NCBI GenBank assembly: GCA_936450465.1
Contig: OW388289.1
Coordinates: 74,388,593 to 74,452,592, forward strand
Origin: Gibbula magus
Lineage: Eukaryota > Mollusca > Gastropoda > Trochida > Trochidae
DNA length: 64,000 nucleotides
Reading direction: 5' to 3'
This document shows, in pieces, positions 48,694 to 61,867 of this stretch (position 1 is its first letter; the number at the start of each line of letters is the position of its first letter). Under the pieces are notes generated by a model. That model searched no databases, was not told where the DNA came from, and saw only the letters and a program-made list of their open reading frames with translations. The position numbers and the translations under genes were made by a program.

Positions 48694-51600
48694 AGTTCTC
48701 ATTTCACATTGATTACATCAAGTTGACAAACATGTCCATAATGGAGACTTGATCTTCGACATATATTTCACATTCCTACTGATTAAGATTAACTGCAAAG
48801 TTCCTTTTTTCTCAATTCTGCATTTCACAAACCCAAGTTAGGACTCACATATCTAGGATGTTAGGTCATGACCTGTGAGGCCCTTATTTGGAGCTATAGG
48901 GTCACCAAATCTACAATTTAGAATCTCCATTGCCGAAAGACTCTGCGCGCAATATTACAGCCTTCTTGGTCTTTTCGTTCTGGAGAAGAAGATGAAAATA
49001 CTCTTATCTTATCATTTCATCACCAGTCATATGCAGTTCACATATCTCATGTAAAATAAAAGAATTCTTAACTCCTCTTCAATTTATTCCTTGGTGGTTT
49101 CTCACAATATTCAGTTCATAAGCTATTAGATCTCGTTTCACATTGATTGCATCAATTTGACAAACATGTCCATAATGTAGATTGTAATCTTAAGTTGACA
49201 TATATTTCACATTCCTACTGAATAAGATTAACTGCAAAGTTACTTTTTTCTCAATTCTGCATTTCTCAAACCCACGTTAGGACTCACATATCTAAAAGAT
49301 GAGATGACTCTCCCTCGGGTATTTTATAAGGGAAAACTAAATACTGAATGAAGTGCCATAAAATATCAGTTCAAAATTCAATTTCAACCGTTTTTTTAGG
49401 ATGTGACCCATAATTTGGGTCACAGGGTCACCAAATCTAAAAGTTAAAATCCCCATTGGCTAAAGATTTTACACCCAATAGTACATCCTTCTAGGTCTTT
49501 TTGTTCCGGAGAAGAAGATGAAAATAGGATTTTAGGTCATGGTCTGCGAGGCCCTTATTTTGGGCCATAGGGTCACCAAATCTACAACTCAGAATCTCCA
49601 TTGGCGAAAGACTCTGCGCGCAATATTACAGCCTTCTTGGTCTTTTCGTTTTGGAGAAGAAGATGAAAATACTCTTATCTTATCATTTCATCACCAGTCA
49701 TATGCAGTTCACATATCTCATGTAAAATAAAAGAATTCTTAACTCCTCTTCAATTTATTCCTTGGTGGTTTCTCACAATATTCAGTTCATAGGCTATTAG
49801 ATCTCGTTTCACATTGATTGCATCAATTTGACAAACATGTCCATAATGTAGATTGTAATCTTAAGTTGACATATATTTCACATTCCTACTGAATAAGATT
49901 AACTGCAAAGTTACTTTTTTCTCAATTCTGCATTTCTCAAACCCACGTTAGGACTCACATATCTAAAAGATGAGATGACTCTCCCTCGGGTATTTTATAA
50001 GGGAAAACTAAATACTGAATGAAGTGCCATAAAATATCAGTTCAAAATTCAATTTCAACGGTTTTTTTAGGATGTGACCCATAATTTGGGTCACAGGGTC
50101 ACCAAATCTAAAAGTTAAAATCCCCATTGGCTAAAGATTTTACACCCAATAGTACATCCTTCTAGGTCTTTTTGTTCCGGAGAAGAAGATGAAAATAGGA
50201 TTTTAGGTCATGGTCTGCGAGGCCCTTATTTTGGGCCATAGGGTCACCAAATCTACAACTCAGAATCTCCATTGGCGAAAGACTCTGCGCGCAATATTAC
50301 AGCCTTCTTGGTCTTTTCGTTCTGGAGAAGAAGATGAAAATACTCTTATCTTATCATTTCATCACCAGTCATATGCAGTTCACATATCTCATGTAAAATA
50401 AAAGAATTCTTAACTCCTCTTCAATTTATTCCTTGGTGGTTTCTCACAATATTCAGTTCATAGGCTATTAGATCTCGTTTCACATTGATTGCATCAATTT
50501 GACAAACATGTCCATAATGTAGATTGTAATCTTAAGTTGACATATATTTCACATTCCTACTGAATAAGATTAACTGCAAAGTTACTTTTTTCTCAATTCT
50601 GCATTTCTCAAACCCACGTTAGGACTCACATATCTAAAAGATGAGATGACTCTCCCTCGGGTATTTTATAAGGGAAAACTAAATACTGAATGAAGTGCCA
50701 TAAAATATCAGTTCAAAATTCAATTTCAACCATTTTTTTAGGCTGTGGCCCATAATTGGGGTCACAGGGTCACCAAATCTAAAAGTTAAAATCCCCATTG
50801 GCTAAAGATTTTACACCCAATAGTACATCCTTCTAGGTCTTTTTGTTCCGGAGAAAAAGATGAAAATAGGATTTTAGGTCATGGTCTGCGAGGCCCTTAT
50901 TTTGGGCCATAGGGTCACCAAATCTACAACTCAGAATCTCCATTGGCGAAAGACTCTGCGCGCAATATTACAGCCTTCTTGGTCTTTTCGTTTTGGAGAA
51001 GAAGATGAAAATACTCTTATCTTATCATTTCATCACCAGTCATATGCAGTTCACATATCTCATGTAAAATAAAAGAATTCTTAACTCCTCTTCAATTTAT
51101 TCCTTGGTGGTTTCTCACAATATTCAGTTCATAGGCTATTAGATCTCGTTTCACATTGATTGCATCAATTTGACAAACATGTCCATAATGTAGATTGTAA
51201 TCTTAAGTTGACATATATTTCACATTCCTACTGAATAAGATTAACTGCAAAGTTACTTTTTTCTCAATTCTGCATTTCTCAAACCCACGTTAGGACTCAC
51301 ATATCTAAAAGATGAGATGACTCTCCCTCGGGTATTTTATAAGGGAAAACTAAATACTGAATGAAGTGCCATAAAATATCAGTTCAAAATTCAATTTCAA
51401 CGGTTTTTTTAGGATGTGACCCATAATTTGGGTCACAGGGTCACCAAATCTAAAAGTTAAAATCCCCATTGGCTAAAGATTTTACACCCAATAGTACATC
51501 CTTCTAGGTCTTTTTGTTCCGGAGAAGAAGATGAAAATAGGATTTTAGGTCATGGTCTGCGAGGCCCTTATTTTGGGCCATAGGGTCACCAAATCTACAA

Positions 51601-52893
51601 CTCAGAATCTCCATTGGCGAAAGACTCTGCGCGCAATATTACAGCCTTCTTGGTCTTTTCGTTCTGGAGAAGAAGATGAAAATACTCTTATCTTATCATT
51701 TCATCACCAGTCATATGCAGTTCACATATCTCATGTAAAATAAAAGAATTCTTAACTCCTCTTCAATTTATTCCTTGGTGGTTTCTCACAATATTCAGTT
51801 CATAGGCTATTAGATCTCGTTTCACATTGATTGCATCAATTTGACAAACATGTCCATAATGTAGATTGTAATCTTAAGTTGACATATATTTCACATTCCT
51901 ACTGAATAAAATTAACTGCAAAGTTACTTTTTTCTCAATTCTGCATTTCTCAAACCCACGTTAGGACTCACATATCTAAAAGATGAGATGACTCTCCCTC
52001 GGGTATTTTATAAGGGAAAACTAAATACTGAATGAAGTGCCATAAAATATCAGTTCAAAATTCAATTTCAACCATTTTTTTAGGCTGTGGCCCATAATTG
52101 GGGTCACAGGGTCACCAAATCTAAAAGTTAAAATCCCCATTGGCTAAAGATTTTACACCCAATAGTACATCCTTCTAGGTCTTTTTGTTCCGGAGAAAAA
52201 GATGAAAACAGGATTTTAGGTCATGGTCTGCGAGGCCCTTATTTTGGGCCATAGGGTCACCAAATCTACAACTCAGAATCTCCATTGGCGAAAGACTCTG
52301 CGCGCAATATTACAGCCTTCTTGGTCTTTTCGTTCTGGAGAAGAAGATGAAAATACTCTTATCTTATCATTTCATCACCAGTCATATGCAGTTCACATAT
52401 CTCATGTAAAATAAAAGAATTCTTAACTCCTCTTCAATTTATTCCTTGGTGGTTTTTCACAATATTCAGTTCATAGGCTATTACATCTCGTTTCACATTG
52501 ATTGCATCAATTTGACAAACATGTCCATAATGTAGATTGTAATCTTAAGTTGACATATATTTCACATTCCTACTGAATAAGATTAACTGCAAAGTTACTT
52601 TTTTCTCAATTCTGCATTTCTCAAACCCACGTTAGGACTCACATATCTAAAAGATGAGATGACTCTCCCTCGGGTATTTTATAAGGGAAAACTAAATACT
52701 GAATGAAGTGCCATAAAATATCAGTTCAAAATTCAATTTCAACCATTTTTTTAGGCTGTGGCCCATAATTGGGGTCACAGGGTCACCAAATCTAAAAGTT
52801 AAAATCCCCATTGGCTAAAGATTTTACACCCAATAGTACATCCTTCTAGGTCTTTTTGTTCCGGAGAAAAAGATGAAAACAGGATTTTAGGTC

Positions 52894-53703
52894 ATGGTCT
52901 GCGAGGCCCTTATTTTGGGCCACAGGGTCACCAAATCTACAATTTAGAATCTCCATTGACTAAAGAGTCTGCACATAATATATCAGTCTTCTAGGTCTTT
53001 TCGTCCTGGAGAAGAAGATGAAAATAGGATTTTAGGTCTGCGAGGCCCTTATTTGGGGCCATAGGGTCACCAAATCTACAACTCAGAATCTCCATTGGCG
53101 AAAGACTCTGCACGCAATATTACAGCCTTCTTGGTCTTTTCGTTCTGGAGAAGAAGATGAAAATACTCTTACCTTATCATTTCATCACTAGTCATATGCA
53201 GTTCACATATCTCATGTAAAATAAAAGAATTCTTAACTCCTCTTCAATTTATTCCTTGGTGGTTTCTCACAATATTCAGTTCATAAGCTATTAGATCTCG
53301 TTTCACATTGATTGCATCAATTTGACAAACATGTCCATAATGTAGATTGTAATCTTAAGTTGACATATATTTCACATTCCTACTGAATAAGATTAACTGC
53401 AAAGTTACTTTTTTCTCAATTCTGCATTTCTCAAACCCACGTTAGGACTCACATATCTAAAAGATGAGATGACTCTCCCTCGGGTATTTTATAAGGGAAA
53501 ACTAAATACTGAATGAAGTGCCATAAAATATCAGTTCAAAATTCAATTTCAACGGTTTTTTTAGGATGTGACCCATAATTTGGGTCACAGGGTCACCAAA
53601 TCTAAAAGTTAAAATCCCCATTGGCTAAAGATTTTACACCCAATAGTACATCCTTCTAGGTCTTTTTGTTCCGGAGAAGAAGATGAAAATAGGATTTTAG
53701 GTC
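52894..53703 (+). repeat. 810-bp variant unit with a third module
   Basis: This unit carries an extra 139-bp module (CTACAATTTAGAATCTCC, CTAAAGAGTCTGCACATAA) before its normal module A, making it 671 + 139 bp. Confidence 0.9.
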
Positions 53704-56700
53704 ATGGTCTGCGAGGCCCTTATTTTGGGCCATAGGGTCACCAAATCTACAACTCAGAATCTCCATTGGCGAAAGACTCTGCGCGCAATATTACAGCCTT
53801 CTTGGTCTTTTCGTTTTGGAGAAGAAGATGAAAATACTCTTATCTTATCATTTCATCACCAGTCATATGCAGTTCACATATCTCATGTAAAATAAAAGAA
53901 TTCTTAACTCCTCTTCAATTTATTCCTTGGTGGTTTCTCACAATATTCAGTTCATAGGCTATTAGATCTCGTTTCACATTGATTGCATCAATTTGACAAA
54001 CATGTCCATAATGTAGATTGTAATCTTAAGTTGACATATATTTCACATTCCTACTGAATAAGATTAACTGCAAAGTTACTTTTTTCTCAATTCTGCATTT
54101 CTCAAACCCACGTTAGGACTCACATATCTAAAAGATGAGATGACTCTCCCTCGGGTATTTTATAAGGGAAAACTAAATACTGAATGAAGTGCCATAAAAT
54201 ATCAGTTCAAAATTCAATTTCAACGGTTTTTTTAGGATGTGACCCATAATTTGGGTCACAGGGTCACCAAATCTAAAAGTTAAAATCCCCATTGGCTAAA
54301 GATTTTACACCCAATAGTACATCCTTCTAGGTCTTTTTGTTCCGGAGAAGAAGATGAAAATAGGATTTTAGGTCATGGTCTGCGAGGCCCTTATTTTGGG
54401 CCATAGGGTCACCAAATCTACAACTCAGAATCTCCATTGGCGAAAGACTCTGCGCGCAATATTACAGCCTTCTTGGTCTTTTCGTTCTGGAGAAGAAGAT
54501 GAAAATACTCTTATCTTATCATTTCATCACCAGTCATATGCAGTTCACATATCTCATGTAAAATAAAAGAATTCTTAACTCCTCTTCAATTTATTCCTTG
54601 GTGGTTTCTCACAATATTCAGTTCATAAGCTATTAGATCTCGTTTCACATTGATTGCATCAATTTGACAAACATGTCCATAATGTAGATTGTAATCTTAA
54701 GTTGACATATATTTCACATTCCTACTGAATAAGATTAACTGCAAAGTTACTTTTTTCTCAATTCTGCATTTCTCAAACCCACGTTAGGACTCACATATCT
54801 AAAAGATGAGATGACTCTCCCTCGGGTATTTTATAAGGGAAAACTAAATACTGAATGAAGTGCCATAAAATATCAGTTCAAAATTCAATTTCAACCATTT
54901 TTTTAGGCTGTGGCCCATAATTGGGGTCACAGGGTCACCAAATCTAAAAGTTAAAATCCCCATTGGCTAAAGATTTTACACCCAATAGTACATCCTTCTA
55001 GGTCTTTTTGTTCCGGAGAAAAAGATGAAAATAGGATTTTAGGTCATGGTCTGCGAGGCCCTTATTTTGGGCCATAGGGTCACCAAATCTACAACTCAGA
55101 ATCTCCATTGGCGAAAGACTCTGCGCGCAATATTACAGCCTTCTTGGTCTTTTCGTTTTGGAGAAGAAGATGAAAATACTCTTATCTTATCATTTCATCA
55201 CCAGTCATATGCAGTTCACATATCTCATGTAAAATAAAAGAATTCTTAACTCCTCTTCAATTTATTCCTTGGTGGTTTCTCACAATATTCAGTTCATAGG
55301 CTATTAGATCTCGTTTCACATTGATTGCATCAATTTGACAAACATGTCCATAATGTAGATTGTAATCTTAAGTTGACATATATTTCACATTCCTACTGAA
55401 TAAGATTAACTGCAAAGTTACTTTTTTCTCAATTCTGCATTTCTCAAACCCACGTTAGGACTCACATATCTAAAAGATGAGATGACTCTCCCTCGGGTAT
55501 TTTATAAGGGAAAACTAAATACTGAATGAAGTGCCATAAAATATCAGTTCAAAATTCAATTTCAACGGTTTTTTTAGGATGTGACCCATAATTTGGGTCA
55601 CAGGGTCACCAAATCTAAAAGTTAAAATCCCCATTGGCTAAAGATTTTACACCCAATAGTACATCCTTCTAGGTCTTTTTGTTCCGGAGAAGAAGATGAA
55701 AATAGGATTTTAGGTCATGGTCTGCGAGGCCCTTATTTTGGGCCATAGGGTCACCAAATCTACAACTCAGAATCTCCATTGGCGAAAGACTCTGCGCGCA
55801 ATATTACAGCCTTCTTGGTCTTTTCGTTCTGGAGAAGAAGATGAAAATACTCTTATCTTATCATTTCATCACCAGTCATATGCAGTTCACATATCTCATG
55901 TAAAATAAAAGAATTCTTAACTCCTCTTCAATTTATTCCTTGGTGGTTTCTCACAATATTCAGTTCATAGGCTATTAGATCTCGTTTCACATTGATTGCA
56001 TCAATTTGACAAACATGTCCATAATGTAGATTGTAATCTTAAGTTGACATATATTTCACATTCCTACTGAATAAAATTAACTGCAAAGTTACTTTTTTCT
56101 CAATTCTGCATTTCTCAAACCCACGTTAGGACTCACATATCTAAAAGATGAGATGACTCTCCCTCGGGTATTTTATAAGGGAAAACTAAATACTGAATGA
56201 AGTGCCATAAAATATCAGTTCAAAATTCAATTTCAACGGTTTTTTTAGGATGTGACCCATAATTTGGGTCACAGGGTCACCAAATCTAAAAGTTAAAATC
56301 CCCATTGGCTAAAGATTTTACACCCAATAGTACATCCTTCTAGGTCTTTTTGTTCCGGAGAAGAAGATGAAAATAGGATTTTAGGTCATGGTCTGCGAGG
56401 CCCTTATTTTGGGCCATAGGGTCACCAAATCTACAACTCAGAATCTCCATTGGCGAAAGACTCTGCGCGCAATATTACAGCCTTCTTGGTCTTTTCGTTC
56501 TGGAGAAGAAGATGAAAATACTCTTATCTTATCATTTCATCACCAGTCATATGCAGTTCACATATCTCATGTAAAATAAAAGAATTCTTAACTCCTCTTC
56601 AATTTATTCCTTGGTGGTTTCTCACAATATTCAGTTCATAGGCTATTAGATCTCGTTTCACATTGATTGCATCAATTTGACAAACATGTCCATAATGTAG

Positions 56701-59071
56701 ATTGTAATCTTAAGTTGACATATATTTCACATTCCTACTGAATAAGATTAACTGCAAAGTTACTTTTTTCTCAATTCTGCATTTCTCAAACCCACGTTAG
56801 GACTCACATATCTAAAAGATGAGATGACTCTCCCTCGGGTATTTTATAAGGGAAAACTAAATACTGAATGAAGTGCCATAAAATATCAGTTCAAAATTCA
56901 ATTTCAACCATTTTTTTAGGCTGTGGCCCATAATTGGGGTCACAGGGTCACCAAATCTAAAAGTTAAAATCCCCATTGGCTAAAGATTTTACACCCAATA
57001 GTACATCCTTCTAGGTCTTTTTGTTCCGGAGAAAAAGATGAAAATAGGATTTTAGGTCATGGTCTGCGAGGCCCTTATTTTGGGCCATAGGGTCACCAAA
57101 TCTACAACTCAGAATCTCCATTGGCGAAAGACTCTGCGCGCAATATTACAGCCTTCTTGGTCTTTTCGTTTTGGAGAAGAAGATGAAAATACTCTTATCT
57201 TATCATTTCATCACCAGTCATATGCAGTTCACATATCTCATGTAAAATAAAAGAATTCTTAACTCCTCTTCAATTTATTCCTTGGTGGTTTCTCACAATA
57301 TTCAGTTCATAGGCTATTAGATCTCGTTTCACATTGATTGCATCAATTTGACAAACATGTCCATAATGTAGATTGTAATCTTAAGTTGACATATATTTCA
57401 CATTCCTACTGAATAAGATTAACTGCAAAGTTACTTTTTTCTCAATTCTGCATTTCTCAAACCCACGTTAGGACTCACATATCTAAAAGATGAGATGACT
57501 CTCCCTCGGGTATTTTATAAGGGAAAACTAAATACTGAATGAAGTGCCATAAAATATCAGTTCAAAATTCAATTTCAACGGTTTTTTTAGGATGTGACCC
57601 ATAATTTGGGTCACAGGGTCACCAAATCTAAAAGTTAAAATCCCCATTGGCTAAAGATTTTACACCCAATAGTACATCCTTCTAGGTCTTTTTGTTCCGG
57701 AGAAGAAGATGAAAATAGGATTTTAGGTCATGGTCTGCGAGGCCCTTATTTTGGGCCATAGGGTCACCAAATCTACAACTCAGAATCTCCATTGGCGAAA
57801 GACTCTGCGCGCAATATTACAGCCTTCTTGGTCTTTTCGTTCTGGAGAAGAAGATGAAAATACTCTTATCTTATCATTTCATCACCAGTCATATGCAGTT
57901 CACATATCTCATGTAAAATAAAAGAATTCTTAACTCCTCTTCAATTTATTCCTTGGTGGTTTCTCACAATATTCAGTTCATAGGCTATTAGATCTCGTTT
58001 CACATTGATTGCATCAATTTGACAAACATGTCCATAATGTAGATTGTAATCTTAAGTTGACATATATTTCACATTCCTACTGAATAAAATTAACTGCAAA
58101 GTTACTTTTTTCTCAATTCTGCATTTCTCAAACCCACGTTAGGACTCACATATCTAAAAGATGAGATGACTCTCCCTCGGGTATTTTATAAGGGAAAACT
58201 AAATACTGAATGAAGTGCCATAAAATATCAGTTCAAAATTCAATTTCAACCATTTTTTTAGGCTGTGGCCCATAATTTGGGTCACAGGGTCACCAAATCT
58301 AAAAGTTAAAATCCCCATTGGCTAAAGATTTTACACCCAATAGTACATCCTTCTAGGTCTTTTTGTTCCGGAGAAAAAGATGAAAACAGGATTTTAGGTC
58401 ATGGTCTGCGAGGCCCTTATTTTGGGCCACAGGGTCACCAAATCTACAACTCAGAATCTCCATTGGCGAAAGACTCTGCACGCAATATTACAGCCTTCTT
58501 GGTCTTTTCGTTCTGGAGAAGAAGATGAAAATACTCTTACCTTATCATTTCATCACTAGTCATATGCAGTTCACATATCTCATGTAAAATAAAAGAATTC
58601 TTAACTCCTCTTCAATTTATTCCTTGGTGGTTTTTCACAATATTCAGTTCATAGGCTATTACATCTCGTTTCACATTGATTGCATCAATTTGACAAACAT
58701 GTCCATAATGTAGATTGTAATCTTAAGTTGACATATATTTCACATTCCTACTGAATAAGATTAACTGCAAAGTTACTTTTTTCTCAATTCTGCATTTCTC
58801 AAACCCACGTTAGGACTCACATATCTAAAAGATGAGATGACTCTCCCTCGGGTATTTTATAAGGGAAAACTAAATACTGAATGAAGTGCCATAAAATATC
58901 AGTTCAAAATTCAATTTCAACCATTTTTTTAGGCTGTGGCCCATAATTGGGGTCACAGGGTCACCAAATCTAAAAGTTAAAATCCCCATTGGCTAAAGAT
59001 TTTACACCCAATAGTACATCCTTCTAGGTCTTTTTGTTCCGGAGAAAAAGATGAAAACAGGATTTTAGGTC

Positions 59072-59880
59072 ATGGTCTGCGAGGCCCTTATTTTGGGCCA
59101 CAGGGTCACCAAATCTACAATTTAGAATCTCCATTGACTAAAGAGTCTGCACATAATATATCAGTCTTCTAGGTCTTTTCGTCCTGGAGAAGAAGATGAA
59201 AATAGGATTTTAGGTCTGCGAGGCCCTTATTTGGGGCCATAGGGTCACCAAATCTACAACTCAGAATCTCCATTGGCGAAAGACTCTGCACGCAATATTA
59301 CAGCCTTCTTGGTCTTTTCGTTCTGGAGAAGAAGATGAAAATACTCTTACCTTATCATTTCATCACTAGTCATATGCAGTTCACATATCTCATGTAAAAT
59401 AAAAGAATTCTTAACTCCTCTTCAATTTATTCCTTGGTGGTTTTTCACAATATTCAGTTCATAGGCTATTACATCTCGTTTCACATTGATTGCATCAATT
59501 TGACAAACATGTCCATAATGTAGATTGTAATCTTAAGTTGACATATATTTCACATTCCTACTGAATAAGATTAACTGCAAAGTTACTTTTTTTCCTCAAT
59601 TCTGCATTTTTCAAACCCACATTAGGACTCACATATCTAAAAGATGAGATGACTCTCCCTTAGGTATTTTATAAGGGAAAACTAAACACTGAATGAAGTG
59701 CCATAAAATATCAGTTCAAAATTCAATTTCAACCGGTTTTTTAGGATGTGACCCATAATTGGGGTCACAGGGTCACCAACTCTACAAGTAAGAATCCCCA
59801 TTGGCTTAAGATTTTACACCCAATAGTACAGCCGTCTAGGTCTTTTTGTTCCGGAGAAAAAGATGAAAACAGGATTGTAG
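59072..59880 (+). repeat. Second 810-bp type variant unit, at the right end of the regular array
   Basis: Same extra 139-bp module as at 52894. Its downstream half is more diverged (CATTAGGACTC, CCTTAGGTATT), marking the decaying array edge. Confidence 0.85.
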
Positions 59881-60180
59881 GTCCTGGCCTGTGAGGCCCT
59901 TATTTGGGGGCCTTAGGGTCAACAGATCTACAATTTAGAATCTCCATTGACTAAAGAGTCTGCACACAATATTACAGTCTTCTAGGTCTTTTCATTCTGG
60001 AGAAGAAGGTGAAAATAGGTTTTTAGGTTATGGCCTGTGAGGCCCTTATTTGGGGTCACTGGATACCAAATCTACAATTTAGAATCCCCATTGCCCAAGG
60101 AGTCTGTATACAAAATTTAAGCTCCTTAGACCCAGTGGTTATGGAGAAGAAATCGCAAAAAGCGAAAGTTTACAGACTGA

Positions 60181-60240
60181 CGGACGGACGCCATGCCATG
60201 CCATGAGCCCATCGGGCCTTTCAGGCCTGATGAGCTAAAA
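60181..60240. repeat. CGGACGGACG / CCATG runs and hairpin closing the satellite
   Basis: CGGACGGACG and (CCATG)3 are followed by an imperfect 14-bp hairpin AGCCCATCGGGCCT / AGGCCTGATGAGCT with a 3-base loop. The right arm with TAAAA recurs at 60788-60805 at the end of the next module pair. It looks like the conserved end of the dispersed repeat family. Confidence 0.65.
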
Positions 60241-60504
60241 ATGTGAGGGTTTTTTTACGAGGGTTTAAAGAACATGTTCCCACATGGGAACACTGGGAGG
60301 AAAAAAAGGTTAAGTCAACCAAGTCTCCCGAATCTGATCCCCCAGCCATACTCTGCTAGTCAACCCCTCATGTTAGCTGAGCTAATTAACCTCTCACTCA
60401 CTACTACTTCCTGCCTGCTTGTGCAGTGACACAACTGACACTCGATACCATAGGTTAAAAGGCCAATACGCATATCCAGCCATTGAGGAACTGAGGGGAG
60501 ACCG
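60241..60504. other. Unique spacer
   Basis: Contains the palindrome GTTCCCACATGGGAAC (60276-60291) and nothing else recognised. Confidence 0.5.
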
Positions 60505-60810
60505 GGAGAGGGGTAGATTTCATAATAGTTTTATTTGGGTCCCTGTTACCCATATTTGGGGTTATTTGCTAAAGAGTCTGCACATAACATTTCAGCTATC
60601 TAGACCTTTTGGAACTGGAGAAGATGAAACTAGGTTATTAAGGTTATGACCCCTGTGACCCTATTTAGGGTCACGGGATCACGAAATCTACAATTTAGAA
60701 TCCCCTTTGGCCAAGGAGTATGCACATAAAATTTTAGTTCTCTAGAGTTTTTGTTTCTGGAGAAAAAGTCGAAAAGATGAAAAGTTTACAGGCCTGATGA
60801 GCTAAAACAA
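60505..60810 (+). repeat. Two further decayed modules of the satellite family
   Basis: GCTAAAGAGTCTGCACATAA, TATGACCCCTGTGACCC, CTACAATTTAGAATCCCC and the terminal CAGGCCTGATGAGCTAAAA show that this is a dispersed member of the same repeat family, outside the regular 671-bp periodicity. Confidence 0.75.
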
Positions 60811-60879
60811 AAGGTCATGGAAAATATTTATCTAATATGCCATGGGCATCCGTATATCACGTCCAATACGATTAACATA

Positions 60880-61540
60880 GAAAGTGTCGTTTGTATTTGT
60901 ATTTGTCCAGGAAAACATCAGCTCCCCGTGGACAGAAGATGGCTTCTGCAACCTTATCTGTTTTAGATACCTCAGATTAATGAACACCTCTCTATCTTCT
61001 GGCAAAACCCAGAAAGTCAAAGCTTCACAACCTGATGTCCCGGAGCCAGTTCTGCCGAAAAATGACAATCAAATGAAAAGATAGAGCATATGGACGAGTA
61101 TGGAGGAGTATTACAATCATGTGCCTTTCATGGCTTTGGACCTGATCACCAACTGCAGAGACCGGTTTAATCAACCTGGCTATCGGCTCTACAAGAACCT
61201 GGGTACTGGAGTCCTTTATGCTGCTGGTGGAACAGGTTACAAGAACGAATGTGATGGTGTGTGCAATTTGTACGGATCAGGTATCAAAAGCTCCGACACT
61301 GGAATATTCTGTTAGTGAATATATCGAAAAGTACCATAAACAAAGAGTTTGTTACCATAGCGTGATGACCTACGTGAAAGAAGTCGTCAACGTTATCAAG
61401 CTCATCCAAGTTATGCCCTCAAAGGGCCTTCAGGTCTGAGGAGGTTGGAGACATATGAGATCCACCATGACACAAATACGTCTTTATAATTTAATGCTTC
61501 ATGAGAACCGGGACAAATAGATAACCGAGGAAGAGAGCAC
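60880..61540 (+). pseudogene. Decayed hAT-superfamily transposase (ZMYM1-like, DUF4371 type), C-terminal part
   Basis: Successive frames resemble the C-terminal half of ZMYM1-like hAT transposases. VPEPVLPKNDNQMKR is near 61036-61083. MEEYYNHVPFMALDLITNCR then DRFNQPGYRLYKNL is at 61100-61204. VVNVIKLIQVMP is near 61384-61420. Then, after frameshifts, LRRLETY near 61437 and MRSTMTQIRLYNLMLHENRD near 61456-61515. The last part is the hAT dimerisation region, where the usual SERSFSALRRLKTYLRSTM-type block is easily recognised. Stops and at least two frameshifts disable it. Inverted repeats and target duplications were not found. The N-terminal zinc-finger part is missing. Confidence 0.75.
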
Positions 61541-61867
61541 AGGTTGATCACATTTGAAAGGTTCTGATTTGACGTTTGGCTGGCTTCTCCCAAGATAACT
61601 ATCGTAAAAGATTAAAGACGTACACCTGTCAAACTGAATAAACAACAACGTTGTGTCATATGTAGTTAAAACAATAAAATGATGGCAAAATATGTGAAAG
61701 CAATGGATGGACCTGTTTGTGTATGGTTTGAATGAATTAGTCTATGAATTGAATGGAAGGAAAATGGTATTTAAATCACTTACGACATTGTTTGATGTCA
61801 TTATTCGGTAAAACCATGATTACAATCAAAGCACAACACATTTTAAGTAACTGGGATTACAACAAGG
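61541..61867. other. Intergenic, no gene seen
   Basis: Nothing beyond possible trailing transposon sequence. Confidence 0.5.

Larger units (their letters stand above)
48694..60180 (+). repeat. Satellite array of 671-bp units, about 16 copies with higher-order structure
   Basis: ATGGTCTGCGAGGCCC recurs at 49539, 50210, 50881, 51552, 52223, 52894, 53704, 54375, 55046, 55717, 56388, 57059, 57730, 58401 and 59072. The spacing is exactly 671 except for 810 after 52894. Each unit contains a ~140-bp module A (GGTCTGCGAGG to AGATGAAAATACTC), a ~390-bp spacer with GAATTCTTAACTCC and TCGTTTCACATTG, and a ~140-bp module B (GTGACCCATAATTTGGGTCA, CAGGGTCACC, TTCCGGAGAA). A diverged unit starts the array (48868); partial and decayed modules close it (59880-60180). 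The 63-codon frames repeated in each unit are repeat artefacts. There is no promoter or protein evidence. Confidence 0.97.

Noticed and set aside
49539..57921. Twelve identical 63-codon frames at 671-bp spacing
   Set aside because: They exist only because the satellite unit repeats. There is no start context, domain or neighbouring gene structure, and the frame crosses module A of a dispersed repeat.
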